NCBI RefSeq assembly: GCF_032118995.1
Contig: NC_092665.1
Location: 14,404,012 to 14,468,011 of the forward strand
Direction: 5' to 3'
Length of the DNA: 64,000 nt
From: Asterias amurensis
Taxonomy: Eukaryota > Echinodermata > Asteroidea > Forcipulatida > Asteriidae
The position numbers and the translations under genes were made by a program. Below the pieces are notes generated by a model that did no database searches, had not been told where the DNA came from, and worked only from the letters and a program-made list of their open reading frames with translations. Positions 12,101 to 22,995 of the stretch are shown here, piece by piece. Every line of letters starts with the position of its first letter. Within the stretch, counting starts at the first letter, position 1.

Positions 12101-13713
12101 TTACTCAAAATAATTATCATCATAAAACCTTTCTCGATTACGAGTAATGTGGAGAGGTTGATAGTATAAAACATTGTGAGAAACAGCAGTCTCGGAAGTG
12201 ACGTAGTTTTCAAGAAAGAAGTAATTTTCCACGAATTTGATTTCGGGACCTCAAGTTTAGAAGTTGAGGTCTCGAAATCAAGCATCCAGAAAGCACACAA
12301 CTTCATGAGACAAGGGTGTTTTTTCTTTCATTATTATTTCGCAACTTTTACGACCGATTGAGCTCAAATTTTCACAGGTTTGTTATTTTATGCATATGTT
12401 GAGATACACCATTTGAGAAGACTGGTCTTTGACATTTACCAATAGTTTCCACTGTCTTTAATGGCTGCTTACAATCATTTTGCAAATATGAACCAGACTA
12501 TTTTGTTGTTCCAGACTCGGTTTTGGTTACATATTTTATCACTGGGTAAAATTCAAGATGGTACCATGCCAAAGTGTTATCCAAAGATAACCAATTTGAG
12601 ACTTTTGGGACGCTAGGTGGCAGCAGACACTATAAAGAGTCAATGAAAATACATTGTTCTCGGTAAAATGCGCATGTTCAGAGCTACGTAGACGGTGGAA
12701 ACTTACGTGGTAAGTCTGCTGCCAAGCGTTTCAAAATCTTCAATAGTTAACATTGCAAATGTATTTCGCACACACTGTTAACATCATTGCATCAATAGAG
12801 ACACGCATCTCTTTTTATTAAATCTTTTATTTCGTTATAATTTTCTGGCCATTTTTATATTTCGAATCCCACTCTAGTCAATTCTTTGTTCAACCCCAAA
12901 AATCATTTTTATATTTCACAGAAACCGTGTGTACTGACAGCGACGAGCGATGCCTTGAATGGGCCAATGCTGGAGAATGTCAACGCAACCCTTCATGGAT
13001 GTTGCCCAACTGCGAAGCAAGCTGTGAACAATGTGTTGCAAGAACAGAATGTAAGTCAAACCCTTCATTATTTTTAGTCTATGCGGACTGAAACGTCATT
13101 TTGGAAAAAAGTAGAGCTTCAAGTAAAACTTTTCTCAAAATTATAAAGAAGTTATGAATGGACGTAACGACGAGGGGTCATGCCCGCAACTCCATTTGAA
13201 CCAAAACAATTGTAAGATCGTCACGTGCAAATCTGGAATGATACTGATAGTATTAAAATAGCTTCTCTTGCGGTATTTTCTTGTATTGCCCTTCTGTCAC
13301 ATCAATGCAAACTTAATTAAATGTTTGATGCCTTTCTGCTAAGCAAAGCATGATATTCTGTACTCGGCAAGTTTTTTTGCCTTTCTGAATTTGGGGCAGG
13401 TGTGTACAAATTGTGCCTGCAGAAAACCCTTGACGTCTAGATCATGAAATAACCAAGATGTTGTTGTTTGTTTCTCCCCTATAAAGCTTGTGCCGATCGC
13501 GACGAGAATTGTGACATGTGGGCTCAGAACGGCGAGTGTGAAATCAACCCCACCTATATGAACGATTTCTGCAAGCTGAGTTGTGGACTGTGCGGTGGGG
13601 CGGATGAGGGACCTGGAGGTGACGGAAACGGGGGCACAGGCGGCGCTGGTGCCGTCGGTATTGCCACAACTTGTCTGGTCTTGGAGGCCTTGTTCTTGGC
13701 TTTCCTCAACTAA
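6160..13713 (+). CDS. astacin-family (M12A) zinc metalloprotease with three ShK domains, probably GPI-anchored
   Basis: Thirteen exons: 6160-6222, 6560-6631, 7159-7186, 7622-7699, 7837-7904, 8035-8116, 8820-8937, 9451-9629, 10153-10365, 11144-11185, 11916-12053, 12922-13050, 13487-13713. Phases match at every junction and give 478 residues. Order: signal peptide (about 1-19); propeptide with the aspartate-switch motif IEGD (D90); a basic RNRR before WPNG near 111-118, where the mature enzyme should start; catalytic domain to about 300 with the zinc site HEMMHAIGFQHE (199-210) and Met-turn SIMHY (254-258); then three ShK domains, one per exon, each with six cysteines; then a glycine-rich spacer and a hydrophobic C-terminus ending at the stop, typical of a GPI-anchor signal. 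Astacins cut extracellular proteins and peptides. ShK units in this family help substrate targeting or channel binding, which here is inference. All catalytic residues are present. The substrate is unknown. Confidence 0.93.
8126..8350. mobile_element. TAAGCA hairpin MITE (family F)
   Basis: It is a foldback element of about 225 bp whose ends are GGGTCCAAGTTCATAGAGCTGCTAAGCA and a near inverse. It sits just 10 bases behind the donor of astacin exon 6. Relatives occur at 35833-36075, 14034-14272, 45975-46208 and 63753-63949. Confidence 0.75.
9036..9112. repeat. partial CCGAAGCC hairpin element (family I)
   Basis: AACAACCGCGGGGCCAAACT followed by GAATCTGGAGCCGAAGCCG and a terminal CGAAAAGGGGCC matches the right half of the complete hairpin at 38820-38988. 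It lies in astacin intron 7. Confidence 0.6.
10375..10500. repeat. SINE fragment (family S2)
   Basis: CTCTACAAGCCAGGCTTCAG, then GATGGATGATACCAAAGCCTAC, matches the middle of the longer copies at 47500-47775 and 59850-60085. It lies in astacin intron 9. Confidence 0.55.
12079..12461 (+). mobile_element. MITE family A copy 2
   Basis: A full-length copy in astacin intron 11, from GGCAGTGGACACTATTGG to CCACTGTCTTTAA, begins about 26 bases behind the exon 11 donor. It encodes nothing. Confidence 0.85.
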
Positions 13714-13830
13714 CGGGCTTAAAGAATGTGAATAGTTTGAGGCCTTTTTTGTATAATAAGACGTATTAATGAGTTTTGACGTGACAGCTAGGCTGTCTTT
13801 TTAATTTTTTTTCTAAAATACCTTTTGTAA

Positions 13831-13836
13831 AATAAA
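13831..13836 (+). terminator. polyadenylation signal of the astacin gene
   Basis: AATAAA stands about 118 bases after the stop codon in an AT-rich stretch. It is the first such signal downstream. Confidence 0.5.
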
Positions 13837-14033
13837 AAGAAAATAGTTATAATAGTTTGAATAGGGTTGGGTTAAACGATTGATAAAATAGGGCGACCCA
13901 CTTGGCACAGCAGATCATTTTGGTAAAGATAAGCCACCCGTTTTATATGACCCAAAGAGAAAGATGATCCAGCCACGTTGTAACTCTTTCAACAAACGGC
14001 TCTAAAACTGTTTTGGGAGGGTTTTTACGACTG

Positions 14034-14272
14034 GGCCCTATTTCATAAAACTGTTTAGCAGAAAATACTGCTGGACAAATTGCTCTGCTAAGCACAAAAT
14101 GAGTGGGGCACCAGTCGTTCGCAACACTGTAAACTTTTTGGAATGTTAGATGGACGTATACAATGTACCTACAATGTATCTGTTTTCGCTATAAGCAAGA
14201 TTTTCATGTATGTTGACAAAATGATGTGCTTAGAAGGTTGTTGTGCTCTACAGGCTTTATAAACTTGAGCCA
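14034..14272. repeat. diverged TAAGCA hairpin element (family F-like)
   Basis: The left end, GGGCCCTATTTCATAAAACTG, and right end, CAGGCTTTATAAACTTGAGCC, are opposed. TGCTTAG/CTAAGCA motifs lie inside. The copy is older than those at 8126 and 35833. From 14273 to 15110 only low-complexity runs (C-runs, an A-run) and no gene are seen. Confidence 0.5.
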
Positions 14273-15112
14273 ATGTCAAGTTCAATCCGGCTCGTCCAAG
14301 CTTTGTGACATGAAGTTTGATTATGGAATCACTCCGCTACGGGCGAAGGGGTCTCTCTAAGTTTATAATTGTTCTTTAGAATTTGTTATTTTTTGTTAAC
14401 TTGAGATAAAAATAAACACACTAACCTAATCCAATAAACATGTTTTATGTGTGATCTCGTGGTTTCCAATAAAAGGTTCCCCCGCACTCCCCCGGTAGGA
14501 TTTGATTGAGTCAACGGACCAGCACACTTCAAAGGAGCGTGGCATTGTCCCCCCCCCCCCCCACACACACACACAAAAAAAAAAAAAAATCCCAATGTGA
14601 TGTTAAATAAATTAATAACATGAGATGAATACGGGGTAGGTGGGGCCGGTGCATTTAGGCCTATTATGTCGCAGCACTGACAATAATTGGGTTCAACTGA
14701 GATAAGCAAGGGTGACCATTCCCCCCGCCCCCCCCCCCTTCCCCGAGCACACGTACGTGTGTGACGTTGAGGAGACCGCGACCCCATAATTTTTCAAAGT
14801 CCGTATTGCTGTGCATGGGCGCACCACTAAGGGTGGATGACACCCGTCGATAAATCATCGATTTGGAGAGTGCACAAATTGATCGTGACGAGTACAATAG
14901 ATTTCCCCACATTGCGTCTTAAACGTCTGTAGCATACATTAGGTAATTTTCGAGCCATTTGGATTTGTCTTTTTGTAATTTTGAGGCATTTATTTTGTGC
15001 GGGTTGGATACAAGAAAACCCGATAGCAAAATTATTATTACGTTCATGTGTGTAGGGTGACAATAGACATTTGGAATCCCTCTACGACGGTCTACGACCG
15101 GAGCTCGGAGCT

Positions 15113-15335
15113 AGCTATAGACCATTGGTGTTGCGCGGTCACACACAACCAACGTTCCGATTATGCACGGTCCCAATATACGGCTCTGTGCACGGCAAAA
15201 AAAGAGCGCCCGCTAGCGTTCGTTCATTACAAGCGTGTACAGTTTTTGCAGGTGCATGCTGCATAATCGGAACGTTGGTTGTGTGTGACCCCGCAACACC
15301 AATGGTCTTGGAACCAAGACAAGCTATAGCTGCAA
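15113..15335. mobile_element. hairpin MITE with 47-bp arms
   Basis: The arm at 15121-15167 (ACCATTGGTGTTGCGCGGTC onward, to TTATGCA) is repeated inverted at 15260-15306 with about one mismatch. The outer sequence GCTATAG appears on the left, and AGCTATAG on the right near 15330. The middle, about 92 bases, is unrelated. It is a nonautonomous DNA element of unknown family and, given the matching arms, fairly young. Confidence 0.75.
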
Positions 15336-15550
15336 CATGCTGCAACATGTTGTCAGAAGTGCTTTACCCCCAAGAAGTTTCCTGTTAATTGGGTCTTCTA
15401 TTGGGTCGACGAACTACACTTTTGACAACCTTTGCTCTCTTTGTGTTGTTGACCCATGACGTGTGATCCTATCGCCAAACCAATCAAGGGTATGGACATT
15501 GTCATTATGCTGTACCATTTTTCGTTCCGCCCAAACTTGACAACCGCACC

Positions 15551-15760
15551 AACTATTAATTGGGACTGGTCCCAACTTGAGCGTTCAAGTCGGGGCGTCC
15601 CAACTATAGTTGGGCGTCTCAAGTTTTGGTAGGGATAGGGAGAGCGGAGCATGATCCCAACTACAGTTGGGATGCCAACTTCAGTTGGGATGCCCCAATT
15701 ACAGCTGGGACGCCCTAACCGGTCCCAACTATAGTTGGGACGATTCTCAAGTTGGGATGG
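15551..15760. repeat. array of 16-bp palindromes CCCAACTNNAGTTGGG
   Basis: Perfect or near-perfect copies lie at 15599-15614, 15656-15671, 15674-15689, about 15693-15708 and 15723-15738. Each is a self-complementary 16-mer spaced by GGCGTCC/GGGATGCC-like linkers. Both edges carry half copies (CCCAACTTGAG and CTCAAGTTGGG), so the whole block can also fold as one large hairpin. Confidence 0.8.
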
Positions 15761-16189
15761 AGTAGTACGTAATTGCGTAAACACCAAATCTAATCAGGTT
15801 ATCAGTGGTCTGGCATTGATTGTGAGCCGTGTGTCCAAAGAGCGAGGTCACTGGGTATGTGTGCAAGAGCAGTCATTACACAGCAGTTTCTGCCGCTCTG
15901 CATGATCATAACTGAACCGAAGCTCAAACTACGACTATATTCAGAAGCTCGAATATAAAAAGTAAGTGATCTGAATTTGTGTCATGAATTTTAGGTTTGA
16001 ATTGTTGTAGCAACATTGGTAGCAAATTGAAATAGTCCATGTTGGACTCCCCCCCCCCCCTGGCTGGGGCAGATTTATTTGTTTTAATATAAATAAAACT
16101 AACAAAGATTGAAGAAAGGCATTTAGCTTTATATTATAGTTATACAGCTGTGTCACTCACTGTTCTTTCTTATTTTATTATAAAATAGC

Positions 16190-16530
16190 TCCTTAGATAT
16201 TGCATTATCAAACTGTACATTGGTTTTACCCTCACACTTACTTAGGCTTAGCACTGTATGTATAGCACTTTCTTGAGTTCTGTGGAAAAAAATCACAGGC
16301 ATAGCCTATGGCATTGGCCTATAGACCTTATGCATTGACGTCATCCAGCCGCCATCTTTTTGAGGTCAAACGGTGACGAAACAATCAAAAGGCACATAGA
16401 TTGGCCAATGAAAAACCTCCTTTTGACCTCAAGAGTCAAGGCGAGGGCGCCGTACTGAAATGACGTCATGTGCATAAGGTCTATTTGCTTGGGTGAGATT
16501 CGAACCAACGACCTAGATATAGTATTTGTG
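16190..16530 (-). mobile_element. tRNA-derived SINE (family S1) split by a small MITE
   Basis: The left part (GCACTGTATGTATAGCACTTTC, TGTGGAAAAAAATCACAGGCAT) and right part (GGGTGAGATTCGAACCAACGACC) match the uninterrupted SINE at 61162-61403. Between them, 16319-16484 is a separate inverted-repeat insert. The promoter-like head carries a B-box relative (GGTTCGAATC on the minus strand). Confidence 0.65.
16319..16484. mobile_element. 166-bp MITE nested in a SINE
   Basis: Its ends are ATAGACCTTATGCATTGACG and the inverse ending TGTGCATAAGGTCTAT, with about 24-bp arms that also contain TGACGTCA. It interrupts a SINE, so it came later. Confidence 0.7.
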
Positions 16531-16838
16531 GGTTGTGTTTTCAGTCCCTACTTGACTGCGTGGGTTTTCCCTGGAATAATTCTTGGAAAAGTTTCCTTAT
16601 GTATGGCGCCACCACTTTTTCATTCGATAGGAAATAATATAATCCAATTTACCTCAAGGAGATATTCCTTTTTGTAAAAATTTGTGAAAAAGTGGTGACG
16701 CCAGACAGAAAGTATCCTAATTCTCTTGAGTTTTCCCTCCCACCTAATACTGAATTTTCGTCATCATCTTCTCTTCTCGTTTGGCTCTTAGTCTTTATAT
16801 TAGAGCGTTGAGAATATTTAATATCCAGATCCAGAATC

Positions 16839-19800
16839 ATGGCGGACAGTGGCAAACAGGCCGGTGATGATTCTAAGCAAGAGTTCAGCAGCCGTATGAT
16901 GGACGTGGCCCTCAGTGGCCTCAAGTGTGTGGCCATTGCGATGGGAAAGGAAACAGGACTCTTTGATGTCATGATTGCCACGGAGACGCCCAAGACCAGC
17001 CAAGAAATAGCAGATGCAGGGAATCTTAAAGAGAGGTAAGTTCTCTTTGTGTTGGTGTTCTGTATTTGGGCGACTATTGCGACTAGTGTCGTATTCACGA
17101 CTATTTACGTATAAGCAGCTAATTTTAGCATGTGCGCATGCGTACTCCACGTTACTAAGCATTCTACGCTTACACAGCTAGCACAGAAGTTTGGTGCTTG
17201 CATGTAAGCTGAGAATGGTGATCGTAAGCACAAAAATCGCCAGTAAGCAGAGCTATGATGTTTTGACCAGCTCGAGATTGAGGTTGTTTTTGCTGGGCAG
17301 AAACTGTTTTTAAAGCAATATTCATAAATACCTCATACAGTTTCGCTATTCCTATTGGTGGAGAGCGCGTCACGTGGGTGTGTATAAACCTTTGTTTATG
17401 ACCGGTAAAAAGTGTTGAAACATGGGCGTGACACGCCTACTTGCACCTGTGCTTATATTATAAACCAAACTGCCATGTCACATGTACAATTTGTGAGTGG
17501 TACCCTGCTTATTTTTGCTTATAAAGTTGACCTTTGGCATTTGGTAGGTATGTGAGAGAATGGCTTGGTGCCATGGTCACTGCAAAAATAGTGAACTATG
17601 ACCCCTCAACAGAGACATACTGGATTCCTAAAAGTCATCACTCTATAACGCAGTTCACTGGATTGGCGATGTGCACCCCATCATTGTCCACGGCATTCTT
17701 TGATGTAGCGGACAGCTTCAGGAAAGACGGACCCTCAGGTACATGTAACAGTGTTCTTTAAGTTTGACAGTAAACTAAGCAGTACGGAAGTTTGCCTGTT
17801 GTTGAGGTCTTCTATCAGTTTTATAACATATTAAAGGCAGTGGACACTTTTGGTAATTGTCAAAGACTAGCCTTCACAGTTGGTGTATCTCAACATACTC
17901 ATACAATAACAAACCTGTGAAAATTTGAGCTCAATCGGTCATCAAACTTGCGAGATAATAGTTAAAGAAGAAAACACCCTTGTCACACGAAGTTGTTGTA
18001 CGTTTAGATGGTTGATTTCAAGACCTCAAGTTCTAAATCTGAGGTCTCGAAATCAAATTCATTAAAAATTACTTCTTTCTCGAAAACTATGGCACTTCAG
18101 AGGGAGTCGTTTCTCACAATGTTTTACACCATCAACCTCTCCCCATTACTCGTCACCAAGAAAGGTTTTATGCTAATAATTATTTTGAGTAATTACCAAT
18201 AGTGTCCACTGCCTTTAAATCATGTTGTGTGTCTTGGCCGAGCATAAAGAGAACCAAACTTAAGCTTAGGTGTTACTCAGGGCTAAAACGTCCTGGAGGC
18301 AACGAAGGTGATTGCCTCCAATGGGGCATGCCTCCATGCCCCATTGGAGCATGCCTAATGGAGACAACAAAGGCAGTGGTCTGCATGCCCCTGGTCATTG
18401 CCTTGGTGCCCTTGAAATGCTCAAGTAGAATTTTACAGTTTCCTCATAGGGTGCCAGATCTTGAATTTCGTTCACGAGGGCACAGCAATTCTCCTCTGGT
18501 AAGGGTACTTCTATGAGGAAGATTTAAATTTGTACTTGAACCTTGCAAAGGGCACGACAGCAAAACCACAGTGCACCATGGCAATTGCTGTGGGAGCCAT
18601 GAGTTATTTCATGAGCAGGGGGTGCCCTTTTTACAATGAGAAAATGCCTTGGTGCCCTTGGCTTTTCAAAAACAAAGCCCACAGACCTGGTTTGTGATTG
18701 CAGAGATTGGGTTCTAGTTTGGGTCTTGAAACTTGTGTTCTTAAAGGGAAGGTATATAACTTTTGTAATCACTCTAAACATTTATACTTTTAGTTTGACG
18801 CCCACCCCAGCTTTCGATTGTATCCAGCGTTTTGAGAAACATTTTACTTTGAAGTTATGTGGTTATGTTTCTCAGATTGTGTTTTAATAATTATTATTTA
18901 GTATTTATTTATTTTAAATCTTGAGACATACACAATAGTTACAAGCTGTACAGGGGCTGTCAAGGTTAAAACAAAAGTATAAAAAATGTCAATAATATAG
19001 GGATTATTCTTCTTGCGTGGACATAATTGTTTGTTCACTCTTGATTTTTGGCGTTATCGTACAAGCGCAATCACCTTTTGAACTGAAATTTTCACAGGTT
19101 GATTTTAAACTACATTTTTTAAGGATGAAAACAAATTTGCCTTTTTTCAAGTGATCTTAGGTGATTTTTTTTCCTGTTGAATTTTTGTTTTGCAGGTGTC
19201 CCATACTCCAAATACTCTAAATTTGACGACTTGATGGATGGAATGCATGGACCATTGTTTAAAAATGAGCTGGCGGAGTTTACTGCGTCGATGCCCGATG
19301 TCCAGAAGAAACTTGGTATGTTGATTTAAATATCATTGTTGTTGTTTATATTGTATGTGCTTATTTATTTTTCAAACAACAAAATGTTTCTAGTAGTGAA
19401 ACCAGCTGACTCTTGAAAAAGCGACGAGCATTTTGATCTTAAGCTAGTTGTGTAGATAAGATGATGAAGAAATGTTCAGTTTTAAACGGAGGAAAAACCT
19501 GAACAGGGTAAATTGCAGGCAATTCAGGTAGGGCACTTTTGAGACCCTCGCGCAGCAGACAAACCAGTCCTTTTTTGCAGTTTGAGCGTGCGCGCACATC
19601 CTCAGATTTCTTGATCACCTTTTTTACAGAGTCGGGGATAAAAGTGCTTGACATCGGCTGCGGTCCAGGAGCATCTACGTTGGAATTCGCCAAACATTTT
19701 CCAAAAAGCACCATTTACGGGCTGGATCTCTCTGAGTCGGGCATCAAGAATGCGCAAGAGGTCGCGAAGGCCTCGGGTCTGACCAACACCGTATTCCGCT

Positions 19801-20201
19801 GTCAAGATGTAAGCTCCCTACCATCCGATTGGACGTCTCAATTTGACTACGCTTTTGCCCACATGGTCATCCACGACCTGGCCGATCCGACAAGAGTCTT
19901 GAAGGAAATTCTCCGTTTGTTGACACCAGGGGGTGCCCTTTCAGTCCTTGACCCCAACGCTCATTCCAAACTCGAAGATAACATCTCAGAGGAGAATGAG
20001 CATGCCAGTATGTTGTACACCATCAGTATGATGAACTGCATTCCTGCATGTCTTAGTCAGAATGAGGGGAAAGGGGCAGCCTTGGGTGCCGCCTTGGGAC
20101 GGGAAAAGGCAACTCTACTTTTGGAGGGGGCCGGGTACCATGTCAAGTCCATAACCACGGCTCTAGGGGGATCTTTGCATTATCTGTGCTTCAAGTCTTA
20201 G
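16839..20201 (+). CDS. SAM-dependent class I methyltransferase, Rv2258c-like, with N-terminal winged-helix domain
   Basis: Four exons, 16839-17035, 17548-17738, 19196-19315 and 19630-20201, join in phase to 359 residues. The N-terminal half (about 15-165) looks like the helical/winged-helix region of Rv2258c-type and O-methyltransferase-like proteins: ALSGLKCVAIAMGKETGLFD is followed by a TSQEIADAGNLKERYVREWL block. The C-terminal half is a Rossmann methyltransferase: motif I VLDIGCGPGAS (175-185), acidic motif II YGLDLS (D202), QDVSSLP for the adenine-side acid, then VLKEILRLLTPGG. It should transfer a methyl group from SAM to a small molecule; the substrate cannot be read from sequence. The start ATG has the context AATCATGG and is the first in frame. 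Intron 2 holds MITE A copy 3 and the dispersed repeat at 18280-18690. It is cytosolic by lack of signal or membrane segments. Confidence 0.9.
17831..18218 (-). mobile_element. MITE family A copy 3
   Basis: A complete copy is bounded by TTAA at both ends (TTAAAGGCAGTGGACAC to GTGTCCACTGCCTTTAA). It lies in methyltransferase intron 2, reverse orientation. Confidence 0.9.
18280..18690. repeat. dispersed GGTGCCCTT-type repeat
   Basis: It contains CATTGCCTTGGTGCCCTTGA twice in degenerate form, TTTCCTCATAGGGTGCC, and a local palindrome GGGGCATGCCTCCATGCCCC. Shorter relatives are at 39775-39910 and 56410-56535. It lies in methyltransferase intron 2. The remaining intron to 19195 is AT-rich and featureless. 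Confidence 0.55.
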
Positions 20202-20342
20202 TTTGTGTCTGTGAAACGCGAAACAGAACGGAAATACTTTATAGAAGAGGGCTTTATGGTCAAATTCAGTTTTGTGATGCACTCATTTGCCAAAAGATGT
20301 GGAAGTTGTGGAAGTTGGACTAATATGTCTATATCTTTAGTC

Positions 20343-20522
20343 TTAAGGCCCGGTCACACGGGCCCCGATAACGAGAACGAGAACGATAAAAATGCACGCC
20401 CTCGATTGGTTGAATGAGCGTGGGCGTATTCTGCGTGGAGCATTTCAACCAATCGAGGGCGTGCATTTTTATTGTTCTCGTTATCGTTCTCGTTATCGGG
20501 GCCTGTGTGACCGGGCTTTTAA
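20343..20522. mobile_element. 180-bp hairpin MITE, family E, TTAA at both ends
   Basis: TTAAGGCCCGGTCACACGGG at the left pairs with GTGTGACCGGGCTTTTAA at the right. The arms continue for about 70 bases (CGATAACGAGAACGAGAACG, then GCACGCCCTCGATTGGTTGA), leaving a loop of only about 30 bases. It sits 140 bases after the methyltransferase stop, probably inside its 3' UTR, where a transcript would fold into a long stem. Confidence 0.85.
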
Positions 20523-20895
20523 CCTCACATTAAAACTGTGTGAAAATGCCATTGTATTTGATACCTTTCCGGTATTCGCCGACATCTATCGCAAACATCA
20601 ATAGTGACCTCACATTCTATTTTGACTGATACACTGCAAACACTCCTTCAGGATGTGCAGACATAAATGACGTCATGTTTTAAATTTCGTGATGATAACT
20701 TACGAGTAACAATAACAACAATTTAAATAATTTTTAATAATTTGAAGTACAAGTATTTTTTTATATTATGAATTTTATGAAAATTTTATGAAAAGGGGTT
20801 TGCGGAAGACACATCCTTTTGATAATATCACTTTTTACTTTTGTACTTCCCTGGACTATTTCAGGTCAAGATATTGATGAATTCTAAAGATTTAA

Positions 20896-20901
20896 AATAA
20901 A
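20896..20901 (+). terminator. candidate polyadenylation signal of the methyltransferase gene
   Basis: AATAAA (followed by ATAATAAAG) stands about 700 bases after the stop. Another AATAAA lies near 21010. If used, the 3' UTR would include the family E hairpin. Confidence 0.35.
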
Positions 20902-21885
20902 TAATAAAGTTACTCAGGTCAATCAATTTCATCGACTTTTAAGCGCACCATAATGATTTAATTTTTCTTGAATTTTGTTTTATCAAATAATGAGTACACT
21001 GAATGTAAAATAAACTGTATAAAACACATGAAGTGTAAAGTTGAATACGGTTATTTATTCTTCTAGGTACACTTTGGAAAATTGCCGTCAAAAACTCCTG
21101 GGTCATAATTGACCCCCATTCTGGGTCCCATTTGTGGATCAGACTGACTCTTAGAACTGATTAAAAAAAGTACATGTACTGCTTAAAGACCTACACAGAT
21201 TTCCAGCCTTAATAGACTGACCCAGAAATGACATGTGACCCAGAATAGGGGTCAATTATGCCCGGGATTTTTTCCAAAAGATCTTAACGTGCTAGGTACC
21301 CAAAAGAATCGCAGGTGGAATCTAGTGTTTCGCTGTCCATTCCTTCTTTGATCAGCCAAACTACCATGTCACATGAAACCCTCCCTTATTTTATACAGCG
21401 AATGAAATTTCTCAGCAGTATTTTGGAATTGGTCCCAGTACTAATCTACGAAAAATCTTCTGGTATTTAGGCACTAGCTCGATGACCCTGGGCCCCTAGT
21501 TCGACATCACGCCCTTAGGAAGAAAGGTGTTGCTGAAGTCGAAACCAACAAACAGTTTTTGTGTGTGCAATGTGGATTTTTTGTTTTATTATAACCAGTT
21601 CTAATCTACGAATAATCTTATGGTATTTAGGTTGGTTGCCAGTTTCTGCTCGGCAAGATTTGTCTGTGCTTAGCAAGTTTGTGTGCTTATGCTTAATTGA
21701 ATTGGGCCCAGGATAAAATGTTTTTTTTTTTAAGGGGAACAATCCCTGCAAAGAAACCCGTGGCACCAAAATATTAAACACAAAATCCAAACCTTGACTT
21801 CTAAAACGATATAAAGCCCTTATGTGCTTGAATCGATATCAAATCAATATCACACCTTCCATAAAGCACAACACGGTCACTAATG

Positions 21886-22179
21886 TTAAAGGCACTGGAC
21901 TTTTTTTCTTTCGAGTCATCGGAAGTTGCAAGAAAATATTTAAAGCAAAAGAAAACCCTTTTTGCACAAATTAGTTTGCTCACAGATGCATATTAAAAGG
22001 CTTTAGGTCTGATCAAAGTCCTTAGTATCCAAGTGAGAAACTACTTCTTAAAAACTACATTACTTTAGAGGGAGCTGTTTCTCTCAATGTGTTATACTAC
22101 CAACAGCTCTCTATTGCTTATTACGTTTTTATGTTAACAATTATTTTGAGTAATTACCAATATTGTCCAGTGCCTTTAA
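21886..22179 (-). mobile_element. MITE family A, diverged copy 4
   Basis: TTAAAGGCACTGGAC to GTCCAGTGCCTTTAA, 294 bp, with internal deletions relative to other copies but the same ends. The flanks from 20902 to 22700 otherwise show no gene. Confidence 0.75.
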
Positions 22180-22739
22180 GCAGGGTCAAAGGTCAACACA
22201 AGGTTGGCTAGCAGTGGTTACATCTTAAACATACAAGTTTACACTACCTTTTTCAACTAGCCCTAAAACTAAAATATTTCAATAAAAAGATTATTGGTAA
22301 TTAAGAACAAACAACTCCCAAAGAGTGCTCGTGTGACATTAACTCGAGTAGTAAACAGTATTCTACAAAATAGAGAGAAATGCCATTGGCACAGAAAAAT
22401 ACTCTCTTGCTCAGAGCATCTCTGAGATAAAAAGAGAAAGTGTTTAAAATTCTAACTACTGTTTCCATTGTATACACTAAATGTTTGGCTTAATATTTAG
22501 AATAGCGTCAAAAATTTGACATGTCGGTCAAGACTCGTGCGGCTTGAAACTATCCTGTTTGTAAGTGTGACGTCATTCCATGTTAAGACCGCGCCTATCA
22601 GTTCACTGGCTCCACTGTGTACAAGCCCATCGGCATTAAGGAGTTAGTTTTTTTCTGAGTGTTAAACTCAATCATCAGCAGCACCAAAACCAATTGATAG
22701 TTATCAGTGTTAAGTCAAATAATGGTTCTTGTGATTGAT

Positions 22740-22905
22740 TATTAGCTATAGTTTGCTACAAATTTGCCAGCACAGGCTGTATGTCAGGGAGCTGAGATGG
22801 TTTAAGGAATGAATTAAGGCCAAGTGACTTGGGGGTAATAATATGGAAGCGCTTTGAGATGCCCTTCTGGTGTGTAAAGCGCTATATAAAAACCGACTAT
22901 TATTA
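22740..22905 (+). repeat. SINE/LINE 3' tail
   Basis: GCGCTTTGAGATGCCCTTCT, then TAAAGCGCTATATAAAAACC and TATTATTAT is the standard 3' tail shared by CR1/L2-type LINEs and their SINE partners. A related tail is at 29270-29345. Confidence 0.6.
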
Positions 22906-22995
22906 TAGATGGTCCCAAGAGATATGGCTCTTTGAATGTGGACCTTACTAAGGCCCATAGACTTGTGTGCTTTTCAGTGTTTTGATCTGTCGCGT

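Noticed and set aside
14386-14912. Two overlapping minus-strand frames of 133 and 82 codons
   Set aside because: Both read through C-runs and a CA/A-run into glycine and phenylalanine strings; no splice logic or similarity.
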